Positions 1 through 10,041 of a DNA stretch of 64,000 nt are shown here, one piece after another; within the stretch, counting starts at the first letter, position 1, and the number at the start of each line of letters is the position of its first letter. The stretch is from Liquidambar formosana. Taxonomy: Eukaryota > Streptophyta > Magnoliopsida > Saxifragales > Altingiaceae. A program made the translations under genes and the position numbers. The DNA lies in NCBI GenBank assembly GCA_039720395.1, contig CM077832.1, forward strand, positions 11,115,967-11,179,966. Direction: 5' to 3'. The notes under the pieces are model-generated. The model saw only the letters and a list, made by a program, of their open reading frames with translations. It was not told where the DNA came from and did no database searches.

Positions 1-1219
1 TGACCCATGTGCACTAGTAACATTTGCAAAAATAATATATTATCAAAAGAACATTTTCTTCCCGAAAATATTTTGTCAAATATTTTAGCTTAATATAAAA
101 CTAATAAATTGTATTTTTCATAAAATATTTTTCAATGGCTATATCAGCATATGGTTTACACTACAAAGCAATGACCTCTCACAGATTCCCCCATACATGC
201 AACAATTTTAATATCTCATTATTTAGTTTTAATGTACTGATTAAAAACCATATGCTGACTTGGCATGCATATTTCAAATGTTTCTGACTTGACAATGTCA
301 TTGTTGTGGTTGCTTTTTTTCCTTTTGTTCTGATTTGACGTTTATCATGCTTAAATTTAATTGCTGGGTGAATTTCCAGTTTTTCTGGTTCATGGGTTTT
401 TACCAAGGCAAAAAGGCATGCAATTTCCCATTTATATATGGTTTGAACAGTTAGAATGATTATTTTGATGATACCGATAGCCCTTCATACAACCATTTCA
501 TACAGAATATACTTATATATGTGTACCCAGCTATGTTTGGAGAGTAACAATGATTTCACATTTTTTTTATCTATAATCATTTTGGAAAGTGTCATTCTTA
601 ATAGGTGGTGATGCACACAAAAATGCAGTCAACCTGAGCATTTGAGGTTGTATGAGGGAATAATATCGATGTAGGTTGATCTCAATTTTGTTACAGATCA
701 GAGTTTCCAACGAGGGATTAACTGGTTGTGGGTTACCACATTTGGCATGGAAAATGAACAAGGCCGCATCGTCATTTTTAGAAAATCACAATTTTGTTAC
801 GTTGCCTAGGCTTAACTGATTTGTGGGTGATTGTAGTTATTTGGAATTCACCCCATTCCCACGAACGGTCTACAGGGTGGAGTCAAGATTCCATGTCTTT
901 AAAGAGGTAAGATAAAATATATGTGAGAACACTCTCCTTAAGAAGTAATAATCAAACCTTAATGAGAATTGCTTTTTAAGTACTAGAGAATATGAAGATT
1001 CCATAAATGCATCTCATGCCTCAAAAATTTAATGATTTAGGGTGAGAACTAGTCCATGAGAGAGATCTCTTCTTTGATCAAAGCACAAACTAATGACAAA
1101 CGATCTTCAAGTGAAGCATCCCTAGCTAAAAAGTGGGCAATAATAATAATAATAACATAAAAATTATTAAAAATTCCTAAATAGAGACAGCATGGGATCC
1201 ATTTAGCTCAATCAAAAAT

Positions 1220-1732
1220 TTAGTTGTTCATTCCGGTTGCATCCTTAATGGTATCAGTAGCTCCTTGTGCCATAGCCTTCATTTCCTGACTAGCCTATAC
1301 ATAGTAAAATATTCAAAACATTAGTGAGAAGCCTGAAGGCAGATATTGAAAAGAAAACGGTTACTGGAACGTAGACTCATCCTCTGCATGGTCTAGTTTG
1401 CTGGCTATATGAAAAATCAAGTAACAAAGAATTATTACAACAATTTTATTGTCCTAAAGCACACAAACAAACACCATTAATAATTTTTTTTAAAAAAATA
1501 ATTGAACCTCTTGGCATGATTCCTTAGTAGACTAGGCAGTATCACTCGCCTTGTCCACCATCTGATTACTGTTTTCCTGGAATAAACATATATGAGTATA
1601 TGACACATCACCTTTAAAATGGGCATTAGTGGAAAGAGTGTGTGTGAATGTGTGTATGAAAACTAAGCTAACCTGCTCTTGACCCTTGGCCTCACCAACA
1701 TGGTAACTCATCTTGGTAGAGTTGTCTGTCAT
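1220..1732 (-). pseudogene. KIN/LEA-like stress protein, copy A (nonsense codon)
   Basis: This is a three-exon gene of the small plant KIN1/KIN2-like (LEA-like) cold, drought and ABA-induced family. Exons are 1673-1732, 1508-1576 and 1220-1294, all joined in phase 0 with GT..AG introns. Exon 1 reads MTDNSTKMSYHVGEAKGQEQ, and exon 3 ends in the family signature IKDATGMNN. Codon 15 of exon 2 is TAG (positions 1532-1534), where the intact third copy has CAG (Gln), so the protein would stop after 34 residues of about 67. Intron 1 is 96 bp, a multiple of three, and has no stop in frame, so unspliced RNA would encode a longer chimeric peptide. The last residue is Asn instead of Lys. A functional start or stop-codon readthrough cannot be excluded from sequence alone. 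Confidence 0.8.
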
Positions 1733-1830
1733 CCTTGGTTTCTTTGAACAAATTACTAATTAAGTTGAAGGCTAAAAAAAACTTTGCTTTGGTAGGATGG
1801 TGGTGATGCAAGTATATATCATAATTGCAA

Positions 1831-1840
1831 TTATTTATAG
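1831..1840 (-). promoter_or_regulatory. TATA box of KIN-like copy A
   Basis: The minus strand reads CTATAAATAA about 100 bp before the ATG at 1732, at the same relative place as in the other two units. It is the probable core promoter. Confidence 0.55.
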
Positions 1841-4704
1841 CCTTAGTAATTGATCGATTCGTTGCTTGACGTGTGTAAATTCCATGTGGAGTGCAATTTG
1901 ACACATTTCACCATGTGGTTACAGTTGGGACATTTGGCCGTCTGACTGGGTAAATGTTGAGAGTGTTCAATTCAAAGGTAGCTGTGGATTTAAAGGGTTT
2001 TGAGGGGCTTTTGTTTCATGGATTCTTGTAATTGAACAATGTAATGCCTAAGAGAAAATTTAGGATCTTTTGAATGCCATGCCAACTATTAAATTTAGAC
2101 CATTTGATCTTCTACCTGTTTAAATTAAGAAATGATTATAGTAATATATCTGAACCATAGTCACCTTCAAGTTCACTCTTCTATATATTAAACCTTGCCA
2201 AGCTTGGATAAAAGACCAATAATAAAACCTTGCCATATTTGTATCATGAAAATAATTTATACCCATTGTTTGATGGTCTCATTAGAATATCCCAAATTAC
2301 ATAATTTTTCGTCATCTAATTTGCATAGTTTATTTAACAAATTATTCTTTTCTAAAAAATAAATAATTCGTTGTCCATCTCCATCTCTTTATTTATCTAT
2401 TTTCTATTTTTGTTAAGATGTTCTTCCACCTTAACTATCCCTTTGTATTAACATTATACTATTTCGCTTATTCCAATTTTAATCTTCTTTTTTCTATGTT
2501 TCTATTTTACTATTTAAAAAAAATGATAAATTTTATGTCTTTTGTTGATTTTGTTACCTAAGCATTTTTTGCTATAGTAAACTTTTATATTTTATTGTAA
2601 TATAAAAAATAAAAATATGATGGGAACTCTCATTTGCACTTTGCATCAAATGTTGTAGCATTGACATAAGTTATCACAACAACTTTAGGTTTATTGAGAC
2701 AATTTTGTGTCATTATTTTTGTAATGGCATCGGTGTTTAGTATTGCGGAGTTTTATTGCAACAACTTTTATGTTATCGCAACGACTAAGTCGTTGCAATA
2801 TGCCTTTTCTTATTATAAGTTTCATCGATGTTCATCTCAAGTCTCAACATTGGCACTTTTTATAGAAAATTTGCATATGCCATAGTAGGCTTGTTAGTGG
2901 GTATTTATGCTTTTGAGGAGCAGGGAAAAAGTGAATTTGGTTAGTTTTGGTTTCACCATGAGTACTTCAAGTGGATAAGCTTTGACACACTACCTTGATT
3001 TAGATTGTTTGACTATGGCTTTGCGTTCTTTACAATCATAAGCTCGACTATGAGGGTCCAAATCAAGGTCTCCATCTCGCCTTATTATATAGGTCAGGGA
3101 AATTCTATATTTTTTGAAGGTATAGAGAGATGGTATTGGCTCTATATCATTTGGAATAAAATAAGCTTCGGGACCTTGATTTTTTGGTGAGTCTTTTTTT
3201 TTTATTTTTTAAATGTATTATATTTCAAAAAATAAGACATAACACAACATATATTCAAACCAATTGTGGGACATTTGTCAGGGAATTTAAAAAAATTGGA
3301 TCAAATTGGGGTCACAACCACAATGCTATTTAATTGATTTTTTTTTTTTTTTTTTGAAAAACAAAATGCAATTTCACAACTAATTTGAGGATTTTAAAAA
3401 AATGATTATATTAATTAATAATTTAACGGATTTCACAATTCATATAAGAGGGAGGTAATTACGCATAACTAGTTTATGACCCGTGCGCACTGGAAACATT
3501 TGCAAAAATAATATCTTATCAAAAAATATTTTCTTCCCAAAAATATTTTTGCTAATATTTTAGCTAAATATAAAAACCTAATAAATTGTATTTTTAATAA
3601 AATATTTTTCATTGGCAGTGTCAACGTATGGTTTACACTACAAAGCACAGACCTCTCACAGATTCCCCTATACATGCAATAATTTTAATTTCTCATAATT
3701 TAATTTAAATATACTGATTCAAAACCATATGATGACTTGGCATGCATATTTGAAATGCTTCTTACTTGACAATGTCGTTATTGTTGTTTTTTTTTTTTTT
3801 TCTTTTTGTTCTGACTTGACCTTTGTCATACTTAAACTTAATGGCTGGGTGGATTTCCAGTTTTTATGTTCATGAGCTTTTACCAAGGCAAAAAAGGCAT
3901 GTAGTTTCCCATTTATTTATAGTTTGAACAGTTGGAATGATTATTTTGATGATACAGATAGCCCTTCATACAACCATTTCATACAGAATATACATGTATA
4001 TGTGTACCCAGCTATGTTTGGAGAGTAACTATGATTGCACATTTTTTATCTACAATCATTTTGGAAAGTCTCACTCTTAATAGGTGGTGTTGCACCCAAA
4101 AATGCAGTCAGCGGAGCATTTTTTAGGTTGTATGTGGGAATAATATCTATATAGGATGATCTCAATTTTGTTGCAGATTAGAGTTTCCAACGAGGGATTA
4201 ACTGGTTTTGGGTTACCACATTTGGCATGGAAAATAAACAAGGCCACATCCCCATTTTAAGAAAATCATAGTTCTGTTACGTTGCCTGGGCTTAATTGAT
4301 TTGCGGGTGATTATAGTTATTTGGAATTCACTTCGTTCCCACGAAAGATCAACAGGGTGGAGTTAGGATTCCACGTCTTTAAAGAAATAAAATTAAATAA
4401 AATATATGTGAGAACACTCTGCTTAAGAACTATTAATCAAACCTTAATGATAATTGCTTCTTAAGTACTAGAGAATTTGAAGATTCCATAAAAGCATCTC
4501 ATGCCTCATAAATTTAATGAGTCAAGGTGAGAACTACTCCATGAGAGAGATCTCTTCTTTGATCACAACACAAACTAATGATAAACTGATCTTCAAGTGA
4601 AGCATCCCTAAGAAAAAAAGGGCAAAAATAATAATAATAACATTAAAAATTATTTAAAATTCCTATATAGAAATAGCATGGGATCCATTTAGCTCGATCA
4701 AAAT

Positions 4705-5215
4705 TTAGTTGTTTATGCCAGTTGCATCCTTAATGGTATCAGCAGCTCCTTGTGCCTGAGCCTTCATTTGCTGACCCACCTACACAGTAAAATATTCAAA
4801 ACATTAATGGGAAGCCTTAAGGCAGACATTGATAAAAAAAATGGTTGCTAGAACGTAGACTCATCAACTACATGGTCTAGTTTGGTGGCTATATGAAAAA
4901 TTAAGTAACAAAGAATTATTACAACAATTTTATTGTCCTAAAGCGCACACACAAACACCATTAATATTTTTTTTTTGAAAATAATTGAACCTCTTGGCAT
5001 GATTCCTTAGCAGACTGGACAGTATTGCTCGCCTTGTCCACCATTGATTACTCTTTTCCTAGAATAAATAAACATATATGAGTATATGACACATCACATT
5101 TAAAAGGGGCATTAGTAGGAGTGTGTGTGATTGTCTAAAGGAAAACTAAGCTAACCTGCACTTGATCCTTGGCCTCACCAGCGTGGTAACTCATCTTAGT
5201 AGAGTTGTCTGCCAT
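4705..5215 (-). pseudogene. KIN/LEA-like stress protein, copy B (frameshift)
   Basis: Second tandem paralogue of the KIN/LEA-like gene. Exons are 5156-5215, 4991-5058 and 4705-4779. Exon 1 reads MADNSTKMSYHAGEAKDQVQ, close to the family consensus. Exon 2 is 68 nt instead of 69. One base is missing near 5044-5045 relative to copies A and C, after the codons for E-K-S-N, so the rest of exon 2 and exon 3 are out of frame. Exon 3 in its original frame would read VGQQMKAQAQGAADTIKDAT and end GINN, with the usual Met changed to Ile. Splice sites are intact. The promoter keeps a perfect CCACGTGG box that the other copies have lost. Probably a recent pseudogene. Confidence 0.8.
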
Positions 5216-5310
5216 CCTTGGTTTCTTAGAACAAATTACTAATTAAGTTGAAGGTTTAAAAAACTCTTGCTTTGCAGGTGATGCTGGTGATGCAAGTATT
5301 ATAATTGTAA

Positions 5311-5320
5311 TTATTTATAA
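5311..5320 (-). promoter_or_regulatory. TATA box of KIN-like copy B
   Basis: The minus strand reads TTATAAATAA about 100 bp upstream of the ATG at 5215. Confidence 0.5.
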
Positions 5321-5386
5321 CTTTAGTGATTGATTCGTTGCTTGACGAGTGTAAATGCCATGTGGAGTGCAATTTGACACATTTCA

Positions 5387-5394
5387 CCACGTGG
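5387..5394 (-). promoter_or_regulatory. G-box/ABRE (CCACGTGG) upstream of KIN-like copy B
   Basis: The palindrome CCACGTGG contains the ACGTG core bound by bZIP factors of the ABA response. It lies about 70 bp upstream of the TATA box of copy B. The matching positions in copies A and C read CCATGTGG and GCATGTGG, so the core is lost there. ABA control is inferred from the motif and the gene family. Confidence 0.5.
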
Positions 5395-6673
5395 TTGGAG
5401 TTGGGGCATTTGGCCTTCTGACTGGGTAAATGTTAAGAGTGTTCAATTCAAAGGTAGTTGTGGATTTAGAGGGATTTGAGGAGCTTCTATTTCATGGATT
5501 CTTAGTTGAACAAGTAATGCATAAGAGAAAATTTAGGATCTGTTGAATGCCACACCAACTATTAAATTTAGACCATTTGAGCTTCCACCTGTTGAAATTA
5601 AGAAAGGATTATAGTAATGTATCTGATCCATAGTCACCTTCAAGTTGGCTCTCCTATATTTTAAACCCTGCCAAGCTTAGATAAAAGACCAATAATAAAA
5701 CCTTACCATATTTGTATCATGAAATGAATTTAGACCCATTGTTTGATGGTCTCATTTGAATATCCAAGATTGCATAATTTTTTGTCATCTAATTTGCTTA
5801 GTTCATTTAACAAATTATTCTTTTAAAAAAAATAAAAAATTCGTTATCCATCTCCATTCCTTTATTTATCTATTTTCTATTTTTGGTAAGATGTTCTTCC
5901 ATCTTAATTATCCCTTTGTATTAACATTATACTACGCTTATTCCAATTTTAATCTTCTTTTTTATAAGTTTCTAATTTACTATTTATAATAAAAAAATAA
6001 TAAATTTTATGTCTTTTGTTGATTTTGCAACCTAAGTATTTTTATCCGTAGTAGACTTTTATATTTTATTATAATATAAAAAATAAAAATATGATGGGAA
6101 CTCTCACTTGCACTTTGCATTGAATGTTGTTGCATTTACGTAATTTATCACAAATACTTTAGGTTTATTGGGACAATTTTGTGTCATTATTTTTGTAATG
6201 GCATCGATGTTTAGTATTGCGGAGTTTCGTCATTATTGCAACAACTTTGATGTTATTGCAACAACTCTAGTCGAGTCGTTGCGATATGCCTTTTGTTATT
6301 GTAACTTTCATCGATGTTCAGTCTCAAGTCTCAACATTGGCACCTTTTAAAGAAAATTTGCATATGCCATAGTAGAATTTTTAGTGGGTTCTTATGCTTT
6401 TGAAGGGCAGGGCAAAAGTGAATTTGGCTAGTTTTGGTTTCACCAGGAGTGCTTCAAGTGGATAAGCTTTAACACTCTACCTTGATCTGGATTGTTTGAC
6501 TATGGCTTTGCATTCTTTACAATCATAAGCTCGATTATGAAGGTCCTAAATTGAGGTCTCCATCTTGCCTTATTATAAGGGTCAAGGAAATTCTACATTT
6601 TTTGAAGGTATAGAGAGATTGTATTGGCTCTGTATCATTTGGAATTAAATATGCTTCGAGACCTTGATTTTTT

Positions 6674-6680
6674 GGTGAGT

Positions 6681-6722
<42 letters not shown>

Positions 6723-7020
6723 AAATGCATTATATTTCAAAAAAATAAGACATAACACAATATATTTTCAAACCAATTGTGGGACGTTTGTTTGGAAATT
6801 TAAAAAAATTGGATCAAATTGGGGTCACTCCTATAATGCTATTTGATTTGGATCAAATTGGGATCAAATTGGTGAGTCTTTTTTTTTATATTTTAAATGT
6901 ATTATATTTCAAAAAATAAGACGTAACACTATATATTTCTAAACCAATTGTGGGACGTTTGTTTGGGATTTTTAAAAAAATTGGATCAAATTGGGGTCAC
7001 TCCCATAATGCTATTTGATT
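6674..7020. repeat. Local tandem duplication inside unit 2
   Basis: A stretch starting GGTGAGT and running through a poly(T) tract, an AT-rich block and TTGGATCAAATTGGGGTCAC occurs twice (from 6674 and from 6871), with a period near 197 bp. Unit 1 has it once. It accounts for the difference in unit lengths. Confidence 0.75.
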
Positions 7021-8399
7021 TTTTATTTTATTTTTTTGGAAAAACAAAATGCAATTTCACAACTGATTTGAGGATTTTGAAAAAAGGATTACATTAATTA
7101 ATAATTTAAAGGGCTTCTCAATTCATGTAAGACGGAGGTAATTATGCATAACTAGCTTTTGACCCGCACACACTGGTAAAATTCGCAAAAATAATATATT
7201 ATCAAAAAAATATTTTTTTTCCCTAAAATATTTTTGCTAATATATTAACTACATAATAAAAACCAATAAATTGTATTTTTAATACAATATTTTTCGTTGG
7301 CAGTGTTGGCATATGGTTTACACTGCAAAACCTACAATGAGCTCATACATACAATAATTTTAAAATTTCATAATTTAATTTTAATATATTGATTAAAAAC
7401 CATATGCTGAATTGACATGCATATTTGAAATATTTCTGACTTGGTAATGTTTTTTTTTTTTTTTTTGACTTGACTTGACATTTGGACATGCTTAAACTTA
7501 ATGGTAGAGTGAATTTCCAGTTTTTATGGTTCATGGGCTTTTACCAAGGCAAAAAGGCATGTAGTTCCCCATTTATATGTAGTTTGGACAATTGGACTGA
7601 TTTTTTTTTTTTTTTTGGATAAGTGGATTGATTATTTTGATGATAGTGATAGCCGTTCATCCAACCATTTCATACAGAATACACATGTATATATGTACCC
7701 AACTATGTTTAGAGAATAACTATCATTGCACATTTTTTATCTATAATCATTTTGAAAAGTGTCATTCTTAATAGGGGGTGATGCATACAAAAATGTAGTC
7801 AACTGAGTATTTTTTAGGTGGATTGTGGGAATAATATCTATGTAGGATGATCTTAATTTTGTTGCAGATCAGAGTTTCTAGCAAAGGATTAATTAGTTGT
7901 GGGTCACCACATTTGGCATGGAAAATAAACAAGGTCGCATTCTCATCTTAAGAAAATCATAATTCTGTTACTGTTGCCTAGGCTAAACTGATTTGCGAGT
8001 GATTGCAGTTATCTGGAGTTCACCCTATTCGCACGAACAGTCAACAGGGTGGAGTCGGGATTCCACATCATTAAAAAAATAAAATAAAAAAATGATAGTT
8101 TTGTGAGCACACTCTGTGTGAGAAGTAATAATCAAATCTTAATGAGAATTGCTTTTATGTACTAGAGAATATGAAGATTCCATAAAAGCATCTCATGCCT
8201 CAAAAATTTAATGGGTCAAGGTGAGAACTACTCCATGAGAGAGATCTCTCCTTTGATCAAAGAATAAACTAATGACAAGCGATCTTCAAGTGAAGCATCC
8301 CTAAAAAAAAGGGCAAAAATAATAATGATAACATTAAAAATAGATTATTAAAAATTCCTAAATAGAAACAGCATGAGATCCTTTTAGCTCGATCAAATT

Positions 8400-8931
8400 T
8401 TATTTGTTCATGCCGGTTGCATCCTTAATGGTATCAGCAGCTCCTTGTGCCTTAGCCTTCATTTGTTGACCAACCTATACACAGTAAAATATTCAGAACA
8501 TTTGTAGGAAGCCTGAAGGCAGACATTGATAAAAAAATAAAAAATTAAAAATAAAATTGGTTGCTAGAAATTGGACTCATTAACTGCATGGTCTAATTTG
8601 GTGGCTATGTGAAAAATCAAGTAACAAAGAATTATTACAACATTTTTATTGTCCTAAAACACCCACACAAATAGCATTAATAATTTCTTTTTTGGAAAAT
8701 AATTGAACCTCTTGGCATGATTCCTTAGTAGACTGGGCAGCATTGCTTGCCTTATCCACCATCTGATTAGTCTTTTCCTGGAATGAACATATATGAGTAT
8801 ATGAATCATCACCTTTAAAATGGGCATTAGTGGAAAGAGTGTGTGAATGTGTGTAGGAAAACTAAGCTGACCTGCACTTGGCCCTGGGCCTCACTAGCAT
8901 GGTAACTCATCTTGGTAGAGTTGTCTGCCAT
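8400..8931 (-). CDS. KIN/LEA-like stress-induced protein, copy C (intact)
   Basis: Intact three-exon gene for a 67-residue, highly hydrophilic protein of the KIN1/KIN2-like (LEA-like) family, small proteins induced by cold, drought, salt or ABA and thought to protect cell components; their biochemistry is poorly defined. Exons 8872-8931, 8709-8777 and 8400-8474 encode 20, 23 and 24 residues plus TAA. Both introns (94 and 234 bp) have GT..AG ends and are in phase 0. Exon 1 is MADNSTKMSYHASEAQGQVQ, exon 2 contains NQMVDKASNAAQSTKES, and exon 3 is VGQQMKAKAQGAADTIKDAT then GMNK. There is no signal peptide or membrane segment, so a cytosolic or nuclear location is expected. The start is set by the conserved MADNS opening and a TATA box 100 bp upstream. 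Of the three tandem copies only this one has all codons open. The family assignment is firm; the exact role is inferred. Confidence 0.88.
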
Positions 8932-9031
8932 CTTTGGTTTCTTAGAACAAATTACTAAGTTGAAGGTTAAAAAAAAAAAAACTCTTGCTTTGGTGGTGAT
9001 GGTGGTGATGTAGGTATCATAATTGCAATTA

Positions 9032-9039
9032 TTTATAGC
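9032..9039 (-). promoter_or_regulatory. TATA box of KIN-like copy C
   Basis: The minus strand reads CTATAAAT about 100 bp upstream of the ATG at 8931. The flanking ACGT-type box found in copy B is mutated here (GCATGTGG). Confidence 0.55.
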
Positions 9040-9382
9040 TTTAATGATTGATTTGTTGCTTGACAGCATGTAAATGCCATGTGGAGTGCAATTTGACACA
9101 TTTCAGCATGTGGTTTGAGTTGGGACATTTGGCCATCTGACTCGGTAAATGTTAAGTGTGTTCAATTCAAAGATAGTTTTGGATTTAGAGGGTTTTGAGG
9201 GGCTTCTGTTTCATGGATTCTTGTTGAAACAATGTAATGCTTAAGAGAAAATTTAGGATCTTGTGAATGCCATGCCAACTATTAAATTTAGACCATTTGA
9301 TCTTTCACTTGTTGAAATTAAGAAAAGATTATAGTAATGTATCTGATCCATAGTCACCTTTAAGTTGGCTCTCCTATATATT

Positions 9383-9791
9383 TGTCAAACGCGCAGCCTA
9401 ACCTCTCACCTCAAGGTATTGTCCGCTTTGGCCCAGCCCACAAGCTAGCCTCATGGGTTTATCCTTTGGGACTTGTGCCCAAAAGGCACCTCATTAAGAA
9501 GGTGTCTAACGTCGTCTTATAAGCCTATCTTAGGCATCATCCGCAACCGATGTGGGATACTAACATCCCCTCCTCGGCTTTGGCATAAACCTGGCTCTAA
9601 TACCATTGTTAGATGCATGGCCCAGCCCCTCACCTCGAGGTATTGTCTGCTTTGGCCTAGCCCACAAGCTAGCCTCACGAGTTTATCCTTTTAAGCCTTG
9701 TGCCCAAAAGGCGTCCTCACTAAGAAGGTGTCCAACACCATCTTATAAACCTATCTTAGGCATCGTCTGCAACCAATGTGGGATACTAACA
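9383..9791 (-). mobile_element. TRIM (terminal-repeat retrotransposon in miniature), complete
   Basis: A 409-bp element with two direct LTRs of about 183 and 185 bp (9383-9565 and 9607-9791), each starting TG and ending CA on either strand. It is flanked on both sides by the perfect 5-bp target duplication ATATT (9378-9382 and 9792-9796). The 41-bp interior read on the minus strand has a primer-binding site, TGGTATTAGAGCCAGG (complementary to 9590-9605), like those primed by initiator tRNA-Met, just after the first LTR. A purine tract GAGGAGGGGA (complementary to 9566-9575) precedes the second LTR. It has no coding capacity, so it must have been moved by another element's enzymes. It is inserted in unit 3 and absent from units 1 and 2, whose matching site reads TATATATTAAACC. 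Confidence 0.92.
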
Positions 9792-10041
9792 ATATTAAAC
9801 CCTACCAAGCTCGATGAAAAGACCAATAATAAAACCTTGCCATATTTGTATCATGAAAAGAATTTAGACCCATTGTTTGATGGTCTCATTTAAAGATCCA
9901 TGACTACATAATTTTTAGTCATCTAATTTGTATAGTTCATTTAACAAATTGTTCTTTTTAAGAAAATACAAAATTCATTGTCCATCTCCATCTATTTATT
10001 TATCTATTTTCTATTTTTGGTAAGATGTTCTTCCACCTTAA

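Larger units (their letters stand above)
1..3476. repeat. Tandem unit 1 of the KIN-like array
   Basis: First of three head-to-tail copies of a unit of about 3.5 kb. The opening bases of the window (TGACCCATGTGCACTAG) recur, slightly changed, at 3477 and 7160, and the colinear similarity runs through the gene, its promoter and the AT-rich tail. The unit carries one KIN-like pseudogene on the minus strand (1220-1732). The remaining sequence (1-1219 and 1733-3476) is AT-rich with poly(T) runs, and I see no other gene in it. The true left edge may lie outside the window. Confidence 0.85.
3477..7159. repeat. Tandem unit 2 of the KIN-like array
   Basis: Second copy of the unit, about 200 bp longer than the first because a stretch near its end is duplicated internally (6674 and 6871). 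It carries KIN-like copy B on the minus strand. The rest of the unit (3477-4704 and 5216-7159) has AT-rich sequence, a long poly(T) run near 6688-6717 and no recognisable gene. Confidence 0.85.
7160..10041. repeat. Tandem unit 3 of the KIN-like array (truncated, split by TRIM)
   Basis: Third copy of the unit. It carries the intact KIN-like gene, is interrupted by a TRIM retroelement at 9383-9791, resumes immediately after it, and stops matching units 1 and 2 near 10041. The expected last 1 kb or so of the unit is absent. Confidence 0.8.

Noticed and set aside
2694..2885. Plus-strand frame repeated in units 1 and 2 (MRQFCVIIFVMASVFSIAEF and relatives)
   Set aside because: The frame is not conserved in length between units, and the unit-3 equivalent is missing; the sequence looks like duplicated non-coding DNA.
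9473..9893. Two open frames on the plus strand across the TRIM
   Set aside because: They are translations of the two LTRs and of tandem-unit DNA; the repeated peptide reflects the LTR pair, not a gene.
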